From NCBI GenBank assembly GCA_001563325.1, contig LRSK01000068.1, forward strand, positions 1 through 6,967: DNA of 6,967 bases. The letters are read 5' to 3'. A program made the translations under genes and the position numbers. This document shows, piece by piece, positions 1-6,449 of this stretch; within the stretch, counting starts at the first letter, position 1, and every line of letters begins with the position of its first letter. This DNA is from Candidatus Thorarchaeota archaeon SMTZ1-83 (GTDB lineage Archaea; Asgardarchaeota; Thorarchaeia; Thorarchaeales; Thorarchaeaceae). The notes under the pieces were generated by a model. The model was not told the origin of the DNA. It ran no database searches and saw nothing but the letters and a program-made list of their open reading frames with translations.

Positions 1-1761
1 CTCAACGGCGGTCACGTTTTCGAGGATATCCAAGGTCACATTGTCAAGCAAGGTCTTGACTTCAATCTTGATGTCTGCACCCGTTTCGAAGTAGAGTACG
101 TCCCTCAAATGCGTGCTGGCAGTGTGGGCCGATAGGGACGAGAAGATGCCGGCCGTAAATACCATGGCAATGAACATCACTCCCAACGACTCGCTCTTCT
201 TGAATAAACGAAGATTCCCGGAGATTACTCTTGATCCCGATTGCAGCGACTTGCTCTTCATCCTGGCTAGGACCCTTGATTTGATGCGTGCCGTCGGTCT
301 CGACAACAGACGCGTGAAGGCGACTATGAATATTCCAAGCATTGGAATCACAATAGCGGCAAACATCAAAGAACCGAATGTACTCAAGGGAATGTATCTG
401 AAGGCCACCAGCAGGGGTGATAGGAGATATCCTGTGATTCCTAAAGCAACGAGCTCGTAGGCAGGAGTTCCCATGCTTTCTGTTTCAAGCAAGGCTTGGC
501 TTTCGATGATACTGTGCGCTTCAGTTGCAGTCATGAGAAGTGCCTTCACTGCAGAAGGTAGAGAAACAAGGAATCCCACTGCAAATGAGAACATGAATAC
601 TGCAATCACGGCCTCTGGTTGTAGTAGTAGGGTGAATTCCGAGAGGCGCGTCAGGTCGAAAGACAACAACTCTTTCACAGTGCCAGAAAGAACGGCAGAG
701 AGTCCTCCAACCAGAATGGCTCCTAATCCACCGATGATCCCTGTTGTAAGGGCGCTACTTAGAATCCATCGAAACGCTTGCCATCCTGAAGACCCTCGTG
801 TCTTCAGAGTTCCTACGTCACGACGTCTTTCATCTGCGAGTAGATTGGAATTGTACTGAACCAATATGATTGCCATAACTATTGTGGGAATGGAGAACGC
901 TAGAGCAATTGCCCTCATGCTTATCCCCCAAGCCACGAACTCATAAACTGCAGAGATCAGTGCGAAATTCGTTACAGAGGCGAAGGGGAGAGTCCTCTGC
1001 TCTATCCAATGTTCCAAGTCCTCCATTGCTCCTATGGAATCCGGCTCATAGATAATTGAGTGGTCAACGGTCGTCCAAATCTCCATACGTATACCGTACC
1101 ATTCAGTGCCCAGTTCTTGGAAACGCTCCACTATTCCTTCCATAGATGTGACCATGAATAGCGAAGTCGACAAAGGAGCACCCCACTCGTAGGAATACAT
1201 GAACAGAGTGGTGGCAAAGGTGCCGACAATTGTGTAGTTTTGCTCAACCTCATACCATCCGCCAGTTTCATTGTAGGCCTCAACTGAAACTGTCACATTG
1301 TCACCAAGCTGAAGTCCCTGTCTAGTCATTCTTCCACGTTCTACGAGGCATGTTGTGGAGTTGAGCTCAGCACTGCCCTCTAGAAGATCAATTGCCTCTG
1401 AGAACGTTTCAAAGAACGACTCATTCACTCCGATGTTCACTCGATAAGCATCTCTCCAGTCCTCAGACTCCCAGTAGTAGGTTTCAAGTATAGCCAGAGT
1501 TTCTGTGTCCAATACTGCCGGTTGACTCACAAGTACAGAAAGTATATCGTCAACCGTCGTTTCATTCTGATTGTAGAAACTTGGTCTGAAGCCAACATAC
1601 ATGTCCACCGGGATATCTTGTGTGAGTTCGCCAAGGACATACGGGCTTGCACTGTCCATGTAAAACAGAATGCCCCCAAGAACTCCGGCAGAGAGTGAGA
1701 ATATCAGAATCGTGGCCGCGACCTGAGGTGCCTTTGACATCAGCCTTGACACAAGGAACAT
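1..1761 (-). CDS. FtsX-family ABC permease, second subunit, 3' end outside window
   Basis: An uninterrupted minus-strand frame runs from ATG at 1761 off the left edge (587 residues visible, no stop). It reads as a MacB/LolC/FtsX-superfamily ABC permease, the membrane subunit of an ATP-driven exporter or extracytoplasmic mechanotransmitter. Visible order: helix 1 at about residues 15-35; a large extracytoplasmic domain (36-280); helices 2-4 at about 284-303, 334-358 and 383-404; helices 5-6 at about 434-455 and 460-483; helix 7 at about 528-545; then the start of a second outer domain. The cytoplasmic loop after helix 2 has the family pattern ERRRDVGTLKTRGSS (311-325). Eight N-X-S/T sequons (N66, 113, 134, 155, 164, 175, 574, 582) all fall in predicted outer segments. 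The start is secure: a perfect GGAGGTGA lies 6 nt upstream. The gene overlaps the previous permease by one base (TAATG), so the two are co-translated. By analogy with that permease, roughly 350 residues are missing. Substrate unknown. Confidence 0.9.
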   Translation of the reverse strand, partial: MFLVSRLMSKAPQVAATILIFSLSAGVLGGILFYMDSASPYVLGELTQDIPVDMYVGFRPSFYNQNETTVDDILSVLVSQPAVLDTETLAILETYYWESEDWRDAYRVNIGVNESFFETFSEAIDLLEGSAELNSTTCLVERGRMTRQGLQLGDNVTVSVEAYNETGGWYEVEQNYTIVGTFATTLFMYSYEWGAPLSTSLFMVTSMEGIVERFQELGTEWYGIRMEIWTTVDHSIIYEPDSIGAMEDLEHWIEQRTLPFASVTNFALISAVYEFVAWGISMRAIALAFSIPTIVMAIILVQYNSNLLADERRRDVGTLKTRGSSGWQAFRWILSSALTTGIIGGLGAILVGGLSAVLSGTVKELLSFDLTRLSEFTLLLQPEAVIAVFMFSFAVGFLVSLPSAVKALLMTATEAHSIIESQALLETESMGTPAYELVALGITGYLLSPLLVAFRYIPLSTFGSLMFAAIVIPMLGIFIVAFTRLLSRPTARIKSRVLARMKSKSLQSGSRVISGNLRLFKKSESLGVMFIAMVFTAGIFSSLSAHTASTHLRDVLYFETGADIKIEVKTLLDNVTLDILENVTAVE

Positions 1762-4586
1762 TAGAGGTCACCTCCGTACGGACCAGCTTCAGCCCAAGCT
1801 GCGTTGAGAGCTGCAGAGAGGCTAACTCTTGATGAGAAGGCTGCTATGGCGGCGATGAAGAGGGTAATGGACACAACAAAGAAAATCAACACGGTGACCA
1901 TCATTGGCCACGGAAAGACGGGGAAGATGACAACTGGGAAGAAGTAGGACCATGACCCATAGGTCCCTACTGCAGTCAGGAGAGAGTTGGCCAAGAACAG
2001 TGGAGCATAGGCTCCCAGGAGAAGAACGCTCAGACTTAGCAGCACAAGCAGTTCGGCACCTTGGGCCTTCACTATGAGCGAGTTTGTGGCTCCCATAGAC
2101 CTCAGGAGAGCGATCTCTCTCCTTCTGGAGCGGACCCCCTCAACAGCGTAGATTGTGAAAGCTCCAACAATGACTCCTACAGTGACTGCGGTAAGCATAG
2201 TATCCAGAGACCTATCTATGTGATACACGACTTGACTTAGATAGTGTGACACCTCAAAGTCCACAGAACCCCATCTTCCATCTACGATGACCTTATTTCC
2301 ACCAGTGCTCAGGAGACCCTCCGCAATAGCGGTTCCATTGGCTCCAGGGGTCGTGCTCACAACACAATAGTGGTCAAGATAGGTTGTATTGCTGAATAGG
2401 ACTCTTCCTACGTCTCGGTGGACCCACGCCCTTCTCTCTCCGAATCCCCATTGCGAATACCAAGGATAGGGTCCAGGTGGGGGCACAATATAGTCTTCGT
2501 AGAATATGGGTCCTCCACCGCTTCTGCCCTGAGATTGTCTCTCAAGCAGCTCAGGAATAGCAGGCACGATTCCTATTATTGTAAACTCATAGACTTGGGG
2601 CGAGTCCCACTCTTCGAAGGCACGGATTAGATCGCCCTCCTCAAGACCATAGCTTTCAGCTATGTCGCTGGTGATAATCACACCAGATGGGTCATTCTCC
2701 AAGTCTATTAGGTATTCATCCAAGTCCGACTCATTAAGGCGCAACCCGAGGTGATCGTATCCAATCTCTGCGTATTCTGTCGGGTCGATTGCCACAAAGA
2801 AGGCTGTGCTTCCATACTCGTCGGCTAGAAAGAGTGTGGCAACGTCGACCTGAGATGCAGAGGCGATTGATTCATGCTGCGTCACGTTCTCAAGAAACTC
2901 ATCCCAAAGGTCAATGCTGCCGGAGTTCAATTCGAAAGTGACGTCTGCGCCCATCGCAAATCTGGCTTGGTTGACATTGGTGACTGGAAGCGTGCTATCA
3001 ACCACAGCGCTATTCCACGCAAGACTAATGGCTAGGACTAGGACCATAATCGCCGGACCCGCCGAGGATGCCTCTTTCCCAATCCTGCGCACACCCACAA
3101 ACGCGGGTACTTCACCCAGTAAACGCACTAGGCCTCCTGATATGATGTGGGCTCCTCTTCGTACTCCTTTTATGACGAGGCTTGCAACGCCCAGAAAGAG
3201 CGGCAAGGGAGTAATCGAAGCTAGGAATCCAAGGATGGGGTTGGATTGAATCTCAGACCCACCGGAGTACATTGCAATCATCAGAAGGGATGCGAGAATA
3301 ACGATTAGTGCATCCCATCTGACGAGGGTCAGTCCTCGAGATACCTTGCTCAGTCGTCCGCCACCTGCTTCGACAGTCTTCTTTGTCGAGTAGACGAGAC
3401 GGTATGCAATGAGGGTTAGAACTGGCAACAAGGTTCCAGTGACGAGAGCAAGAATGATTGACTCAAGTGTGATTAGCCACGGCTCACTTATCATCAGAGA
3501 AGCGTCAAACTGAAAGAATCCAGTGGCCCCAAGGGCAATCCTACTTACCAACAAGCCCAAGAGCAGACCAGCCCCACAAGATACCACAGCAACCATGCCG
3601 ATCTCTCGGTTGACAATGCTGTTCACATCACCTTCTGAGGCTCCCCGAGCCATGAGCATGTTCGCCTCGTACCTTCTTTCGTTCACATTGTGTCTGATAG
3701 CCAGAAAGCTGACCATCAGAATCAGCAGGATAACGGGGGCTGCGCGCCACAACTGCATCAGCCTGGTGCTTGTCTGCCAAGCGATGTAAGAATAGACTGC
3801 TGACTCCAAGAAGTTGGTGACATAGTAGCGAGACCAAGGGTTCTGTGGAGTGTAGAATGGGTCAAGGGACCTTATGGCCTCAGCGATGCCCGTAAGGTAT
3901 GCAAGAGACCCTCCAGCATTAAAGGGCGTGACCCCCGACCGGTCCACGTTGGCATGGATGCTTGCCATCTCAGAGTCTTGATCCAGCAAGCTAGGAACGA
4001 CTATTGCCATCCAGTTGGCGTAGTAGTATGAATACCATTCGTCCGCTCCCAACCTACCAATTGTGTACATACCGACCACGGTCACGTTCCGTCTGTCAGT
4101 CTGTTCAATTCCTGAGTAGCCAATCTCTGAGCCGAGTGTGATGTTCACCCATTCCCAATCGTCCACAACGGCTGAAACTGCAATCTCAGATTCGTTCTGG
4201 GGGAACCTTCCTCTCGTGATGCTAAACACGCCAGGATATGTGTCAAAATACTCCTGCGTAGGTGCACAGACACGGAAATGGTCCCACATCTCTTCACCCA
4301 TATACTCATAGTACACATACGCCGAAGCCTCTCTTAGTAGAACCGCCTCCGAGATGCCATCAGTTTGGCGCACGCTGGAGATTATGCTATCTACGTCGTT
4401 TCCGTCTATGAACATCGAGACTTCTCCCACATCCATTACTTCGTCCCAATAATGGACTGAGTAGGAATCGACATACACTGCGATTCCCATTATCATGGTA
4501 CCTGTTAGCAGGAAACATAGCAGCGTGACGCTCTTGCGTCTAAGACTGTGAAACGCTTCGTATCCTACTGGAACTGCTGCCAACAA
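1761..4586 (-). CDS. Large FtsX-family ABC permease, first subunit (941 aa)
   Basis: Membrane subunit of the ABC complex encoded with the ATPase just upstream. It has the duplicated MacB-like architecture. Helix 1 is at about residues 19-39, followed by outer domain 1 (about 40-280). Helices 2-4 are at about 281-298, 329-350 and 371-397, and helices 5-7 at about 425-440, 451-473 and 509-529. Outer domain 2 (about 530-795) is followed by helices 8-10 at about 797-815, 845-866 and 894-917. Family-typical cytoplasmic loops follow helices 2 and 8 (ERRYEANMLMARGAS at 303-317 and RRREIALLRSMGAT at 821-834). Seven N-X-S/T sequons (N131, 148, 167, 567, 618, 733, 750) all lie in outer domains. Outer domain 2 carries a Gly/Pro/Tyr/Trp-rich stretch (about 686-715) that may be a lineage-specific insert. 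The start is TTG at 4586, preceded by GAGGGTG; a second TTG follows directly, and no ATG is in frame between the preceding stop and this point. The gap to the ATPase stop is 7 nt. Cargo cannot be told from sequence. Confidence 0.93.
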   Translation of the reverse strand: MLAAVPVGYEAFHSLRRKSVTLLCFLLTGTMIMGIAVYVDSYSVHYWDEVMDVGEVSMFIDGNDVDSIISSVRQTDGISEAVLLREASAYVYYEYMGEEMWDHFRVCAPTQEYFDTYPGVFSITRGRFPQNESEIAVSAVVDDWEWVNITLGSEIGYSGIEQTDRRNVTVVGMYTIGRLGADEWYSYYYANWMAIVVPSLLDQDSEMASIHANVDRSGVTPFNAGGSLAYLTGIAEAIRSLDPFYTPQNPWSRYYVTNFLESAVYSYIAWQTSTRLMQLWRAAPVILLILMVSFLAIRHNVNERRYEANMLMARGASEGDVNSIVNREIGMVAVVSCGAGLLLGLLVSRIALGATGFFQFDASLMISEPWLITLESIILALVTGTLLPVLTLIAYRLVYSTKKTVEAGGGRLSKVSRGLTLVRWDALIVILASLLMIAMYSGGSEIQSNPILGFLASITPLPLFLGVASLVIKGVRRGAHIISGGLVRLLGEVPAFVGVRRIGKEASSAGPAIMVLVLAISLAWNSAVVDSTLPVTNVNQARFAMGADVTFELNSGSIDLWDEFLENVTQHESIASASQVDVATLFLADEYGSTAFFVAIDPTEYAEIGYDHLGLRLNESDLDEYLIDLENDPSGVIITSDIAESYGLEEGDLIRAFEEWDSPQVYEFTIIGIVPAIPELLERQSQGRSGGGPIFYEDYIVPPPGPYPWYSQWGFGERRAWVHRDVGRVLFSNTTYLDHYCVVSTTPGANGTAIAEGLLSTGGNKVIVDGRWGSVDFEVSHYLSQVVYHIDRSLDTMLTAVTVGVIVGAFTIYAVEGVRSRRREIALLRSMGATNSLIVKAQGAELLVLLSLSVLLLGAYAPLFLANSLLTAVGTYGSWSYFFPVVIFPVFPWPMMVTVLIFFVVSITLFIAAIAAFSSRVSLSAALNAAWAEAGPYGGDL
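1768..1775 (-). promoter_or_regulatory. Strong Shine-Dalgarno site for the second permease
   Basis: GGAGGTGA, a full match to the archaeal 16S anti-SD complement, lies 6 nt before ATG 1761. It sits inside the last codons of the upstream permease (Gly-Gly-Asp-Leu-stop) and is followed by the TAATG stop/start overlap. This fixes the start of the partial permease and indicates reinitiation or coupled translation of the two permease subunits. Confidence 0.85.
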
Positions 4587-4593
4587 CGCACCC

Positions 4594-5292
4594 TCATGAA
4601 TCGATTATTCTTCCATCCCTCATCTTCAGAACTCTGTCCATCTTCTCCCCCACATCTGGGTCATGGGTGACACAGATAAGAGTGCCTCCCTCACCTTTTG
4701 TCAGGTCAATTAGGATTCTCATGATCTCCTCGCCTGTGGCCGAATCCAGGTCGCCCGTTGGTTCATCTGCAAGGACGACCACGGAGCTGGCGGCACCCGG
4801 TGGTTTCGCCAAGGCTCTTGCTATGGCGACCCGTTGCTGTTCTCCTCCTGAGAGTTCATCTGGCCTATGTTCAGCTCTATCTGCCAAGCCGACCAAGTTG
4901 ATGAGATGGTCGACCCTTTTCTTCCTTAACTGTTCATCCACACCGCTAATCAGTAGCGGCAACTCTACGTTTTCGTAGGCGGACAGGACTGGCAGGAGGT
5001 TGAAGAACTGAAACACGAAGGAAATCTTGTTCCTCCTAACAATCGTCAATTCCTTCTCGTCCATCTCCGTGATGTTGACACCATCGATTCTTACTTGGCC
5101 GGAATCTGGGCGGTCGAGTGCACCAATTAGATTCAGCAGCGTGGTCTTGCCTGAGCCGCTGGGACCCATGATACCGACTGCCTCTCCCTTCTTGATATCA
5201 AAAGAAACGTCTCTCAATGCGTGGACTTGTATCTCCCCCATTGTGTATACTCTGGAAACAGAATCTACACTTACGATTGTATCATCATTCAG
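4594..5292 (-). CDS. ABC transporter ATPase, MacB/LolD type
   Basis: Cytoplasmic nucleotide-binding subunit that powers the two downstream permeases. Numbering from the internal ATG at 5241: Walker A GPSGSGKTT (26-34), Q-loop Q78, signature LSGGEQQR (130-137), Walker B with catalytic E160 in LADEPTG, D-loop DLD (164-166), H-loop H193. The FxFQFFNLLP stretch after the Q-loop and the ADEPTG motif are typical of the MacB/LolD/FtsE-like group. About five extra residues (PGAASS region, 148-153) sit just before Walker B compared with the usual ARALANxP form. Start choice: beginning at 5241 would remove the first beta strand and the aromatic A-loop residue. The frame upstream encodes NDDTIVSVDSVSRVYT, which matches the family N-terminus, but contains no ATG, GTG or TTG back to the TAG near 5350. 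CTG at 5292, 9 nt after GGAG, is the best candidate (232 aa), though an ATG-to-CTG sequencing error is possible. The gene is first in the operon. Confidence 0.92.
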   Translation of the reverse strand: MNDDTIVSVDSVSRVYTMGEIQVHALRDVSFDIKKGEAVGIMGPSGSGKTTLLNLIGALDRPDSGQVRIDGVNITEMDEKELTIVRRNKISFVFQFFNLLPVLSAYENVELPLLISGVDEQLRKKRVDHLINLVGLADRAEHRPDELSGGEQQRVAIARALAKPPGAASSVVVLADEPTGDLDSATGEEIMRILIDLTKGEGGTLICVTHDPDVGEKMDRVLKMRDGRIIDS

Positions 5293-5301
5293 CTGAATCC
5301 A

Positions 5302-5305
5302 CTCC
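5302..5305 (-). promoter_or_regulatory. Candidate Shine-Dalgarno GGAG for the ABC ATPase
   Basis: GGAG, 9 nt upstream of the CTG codon at 5292-5290, on the minus strand. It is the only SD-like match in the leader between the predicted transcription start and the conserved N-terminus of the ATPase. It is the main support for initiation at CTG instead of the internal ATG at 5241. Confidence 0.45.
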
Positions 5306-5315
5306 GTCTGAACTG

Positions 5316-5327
5316 AGTCTGCAGACT
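5316..5327. repeat. 12-bp perfect palindrome near the ABC transcript start
   Basis: AGTCTGCAGACT reads identically on both strands. It lies about 25-35 bp downstream of the minus-strand TATA-like box, so it covers or directly follows the expected transcription start and precedes the ATPase ribosome binding site. That is a typical place for a repressor operator. A palindrome of this length is expected about once or twice by chance in 7 kb, so the position is the only argument for function. Confidence 0.35.
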
Positions 5328-5350
5328 GTATGTGCTCGAAACCACGATTC

Positions 5351-5357
5351 TAATAAA
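5351..5357 (-). promoter_or_regulatory. TATA-like box of the ABC exporter operon promoter
   Basis: On the minus strand the sequence reads GCGATTTATTAGAATCG, with TTTATTA as the TATA-like core. It sits about 60 bp upstream of the proposed CTG start. Archaeal spacing of about 25 bp would put the transcription start near 5325-5332, giving a leader of roughly 35-40 nt that includes the GGAG site. Predicted from sequence only. Confidence 0.45.
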
Positions 5358-5394
5358 TCGCTCTCTCTCGGTACCTAGAAACTTCTGTCAGAGC

Positions 5395-5420
5395 TTTGTG
5401 TTGAAGACTACCGACACAAA
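5395..5420. repeat. 7-12-7 inverted repeat, possible regulator site
   Basis: TTTGTGT (5395-5401) and ACACAAA (5414-5420) are exact inverted copies separated by 12 bp. The dyad ends 3-4 bp before the TATA-like box of the plus-strand gene, where BRE elements or transcription-factor sites normally lie. As RNA it would be a hairpin with a 12-nt loop, but it lies upstream of the predicted transcription start, so a DNA-level role is likelier. Confidence 0.35.
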
Positions 5421-5423
5421 TAA

Positions 5424-5432
5424 CTTTATCAA
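5424..5432 (+). promoter_or_regulatory. TATA-like box for the plus-strand membrane protein gene
   Basis: CTTTATCAA within an AT-rich stretch (AATAACTTTATCAAAATC). Typical archaeal spacing would start transcription near 5450-5458, 20-45 nt ahead of the candidate start codons. A second AT-rich candidate, AATTATACA at 5441-5449, would start transcription near 5470. The sequence does not decide between them. Confidence 0.35.
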
Positions 5433-5479
5433 AATCTGTGAATTATACAGGCGTAGAATAGTGTGGATGTCAGCAAGTC

Positions 5480-6121
5480 TTGTCTGAAGATATCATGGTC
5501 ATGAGGTACGAGTTCTTCAGCTGGAGGGGATTTCTTACTGGCGCTGCAGGAATCATCGCCGCACTGACGGTCCAATCCTTGATTAGTTTCCCCGCAGTTT
5601 GGTCTGATGGCGCATTATTGTTTGCTGCTAATCTGGTCTTCACTGCACTAGTGGTTGGGGTTGCGTCAGGAGGAGTACTAGTGTTTCTTTTTCCACCGAA
5701 TCAAGACATCATAGGAGTGGCAGGACTTGGCAGTGATGATGCTACCCAATACATGTCACTTGCCTTAGTCGTATTGGCCTTGGTCCAACCCATTCTCTCG
5801 GGATTCCTCCTCTTCTTCGAATACTTTGCCAATGACCCGTTGATCGTGGTTTGGGTAATTGCCAGCTTTGCAGCACCCAGTGTAGGATTGACCGTGGCCA
5901 TGTTTGACAGAACTGCTTCCATTGCATCTGACCTAAGACTATACTTCTCAGTACATGAAACACTCAACATGTCGAAGCTGGACTGGTTGCGGGGTGTGGG
6001 TCCTCGGACCGCAACTTACAGAATGGGAATGCTGGAGAGCGCCGCTCGCAACGTAGGGGGACTCAGACTGTCCGGACACATCATAGAGAGAGAGCGAGAG
6101 TACTTCCAACTGACAAAGTAG
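5480..6121 (+). CDS. Four-helix membrane protein of unknown function
   Basis: I do not recognise a family. The 213-residue product has four predicted membrane helices (about residues 17-37, 45-71, 92-114, 120-143). By the positive-inside rule both ends are cytoplasmic. A charged tail of about 70 residues follows. The tail includes LDWLRGVGPRTATYRMGML (167-185), whose GVGPRTA core recalls the hairpin turn of helix-hairpin-helix motifs. The resemblance is short and may be fortuitous. There is no signal peptide cleavage site and no Cys or catalytic motif. The start is uncertain: TTG at 5480 (MSEDIMVM) is the first possible start after the in-frame TAG at 5459. ATG at 5495 and ATG at 5501 are equally possible, and none has a clear Shine-Dalgarno. 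The gene is divergent from the ABC operon, shares its roughly 190-bp promoter region, and converges on the zinc-finger gene with 13 nt between stops. Single-gene transcript likely. Confidence 0.8.
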   Translation: MSEDIMVMRYEFFSWRGFLTGAAGIIAALTVQSLISFPAVWSDGALLFAANLVFTALVVGVASGGVLVFLFPPNQDIIGVAGLGSDDATQYMSLALVVLALVQPILSGFLLFFEYFANDPLIVVWVIASFAAPSVGLTVAMFDRTASIASDLRLYFSVHETLNMSKLDWLRGVGPRTATYRMGMLESAARNVGGLRLSGHIIEREREYFQLTK

Positions 6122-6134
6122 TAAAACTTCGTTC

Positions 6135-6446
6135 CTATTGCTTGTGCCGGTTTTCCACATGAGCCGTAAGGCCTTCTTCCGTCCAAGCAGTCCAGTCGCA
6201 CTGTATGCAGCTGAACCTAGAGCTTCCGAGGCCGGACCTAGGCGCTGGTTTCTCCTGAAGCTCAAAGACCATGCCGCCTGTGTCGCTACGTTTCCTGCTT
6301 ATAACGCTGAATCTCTTCCCAAAGCACTCAATGCAAATCGACATGTCTTTTCGAGTATTATTGATGAACTCTTCTTCCAATGTCTTGACGGAAGACTCCG
6401 GCTCAACAGGCCTCCCGCAACTTTCACATGTAGCAGCCGTCGTCAT
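6135..6446 (-). CDS. Small zinc-binding protein with CxxC pair and C2H2 finger
   Basis: A 103-residue protein with two predicted zinc sites. The N-terminal site pairs C7-E-S-C10 with C38-I-E-C41, a CxxC-27-CxxC zinc-ribbon or treble-clef-like arrangement. The C-terminal site is C80-x2-C83-x12-H96-x4-H101, an exact fit to the classical C2H2 finger pattern, ending two residues before the C-terminus. A Gly/Ser/Pro-rich linker (about 66-76) separates them. Such proteins bind nucleic acid or protein partners; which applies here cannot be told. The start is ATG 6446, directly preceded by an in-frame GTG at 6449 that abuts the GTPase stop codon (TAG-GTG-ATG). Either start gives the same domains. With no gap to the upstream gene, translation is surely coupled, so the protein probably acts with or is co-regulated with the GTPase-like protein. 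The specific function is not recognised. Confidence 0.82.
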   Translation of the reverse strand: MTTAATCESCGRPVEPESSVKTLEEEFINNTRKDMSICIECFGKRFSVISRKRSDTGGMVFELQEKPAPRSGLGSSRFSCIQCDWTAWTEEGLTAHVENRHKQ

Positions 6447-6449
6447 CAC

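Noticed and set aside
113..859. Two plus-strand open frames (113-460 and 473-859)
   Set aside because: They lie antisense to the continuous minus-strand permease frame, have no recognisable domains and low-complexity translations. The minus-strand frame has membrane helices and the FtsX loop motif.
1562..1771. Minus-strand frame starting at GTG 1771
   Set aside because: It is out of frame with the second permease, gives a Cys/His-rich meaningless translation, and its start lies within the ribosome binding site of the real gene.
2418..5296. Several open frames of 70-111 residues opposite or overlapping the large permease and the ATPase
   Set aside because: All are contained within strongly supported coding sequence and show no family motifs or ribosome binding sites.
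5361..5369. CTCTCTCTC run
   Set aside because: A nine-base simple repeat with no partner; likely incidental.
6122..6134. Possible bidirectional terminator between the convergent stops
   Set aside because: The 13-nt gap has no hairpin and only a four-base A run (TAAAAC), too weak to call.
5701..6265. Minus-strand frames opposite the four-helix membrane protein
   Set aside because: The plus-strand frame has clear membrane-helix periodicity. The opposite translations are basic, unstructured-looking shadows.
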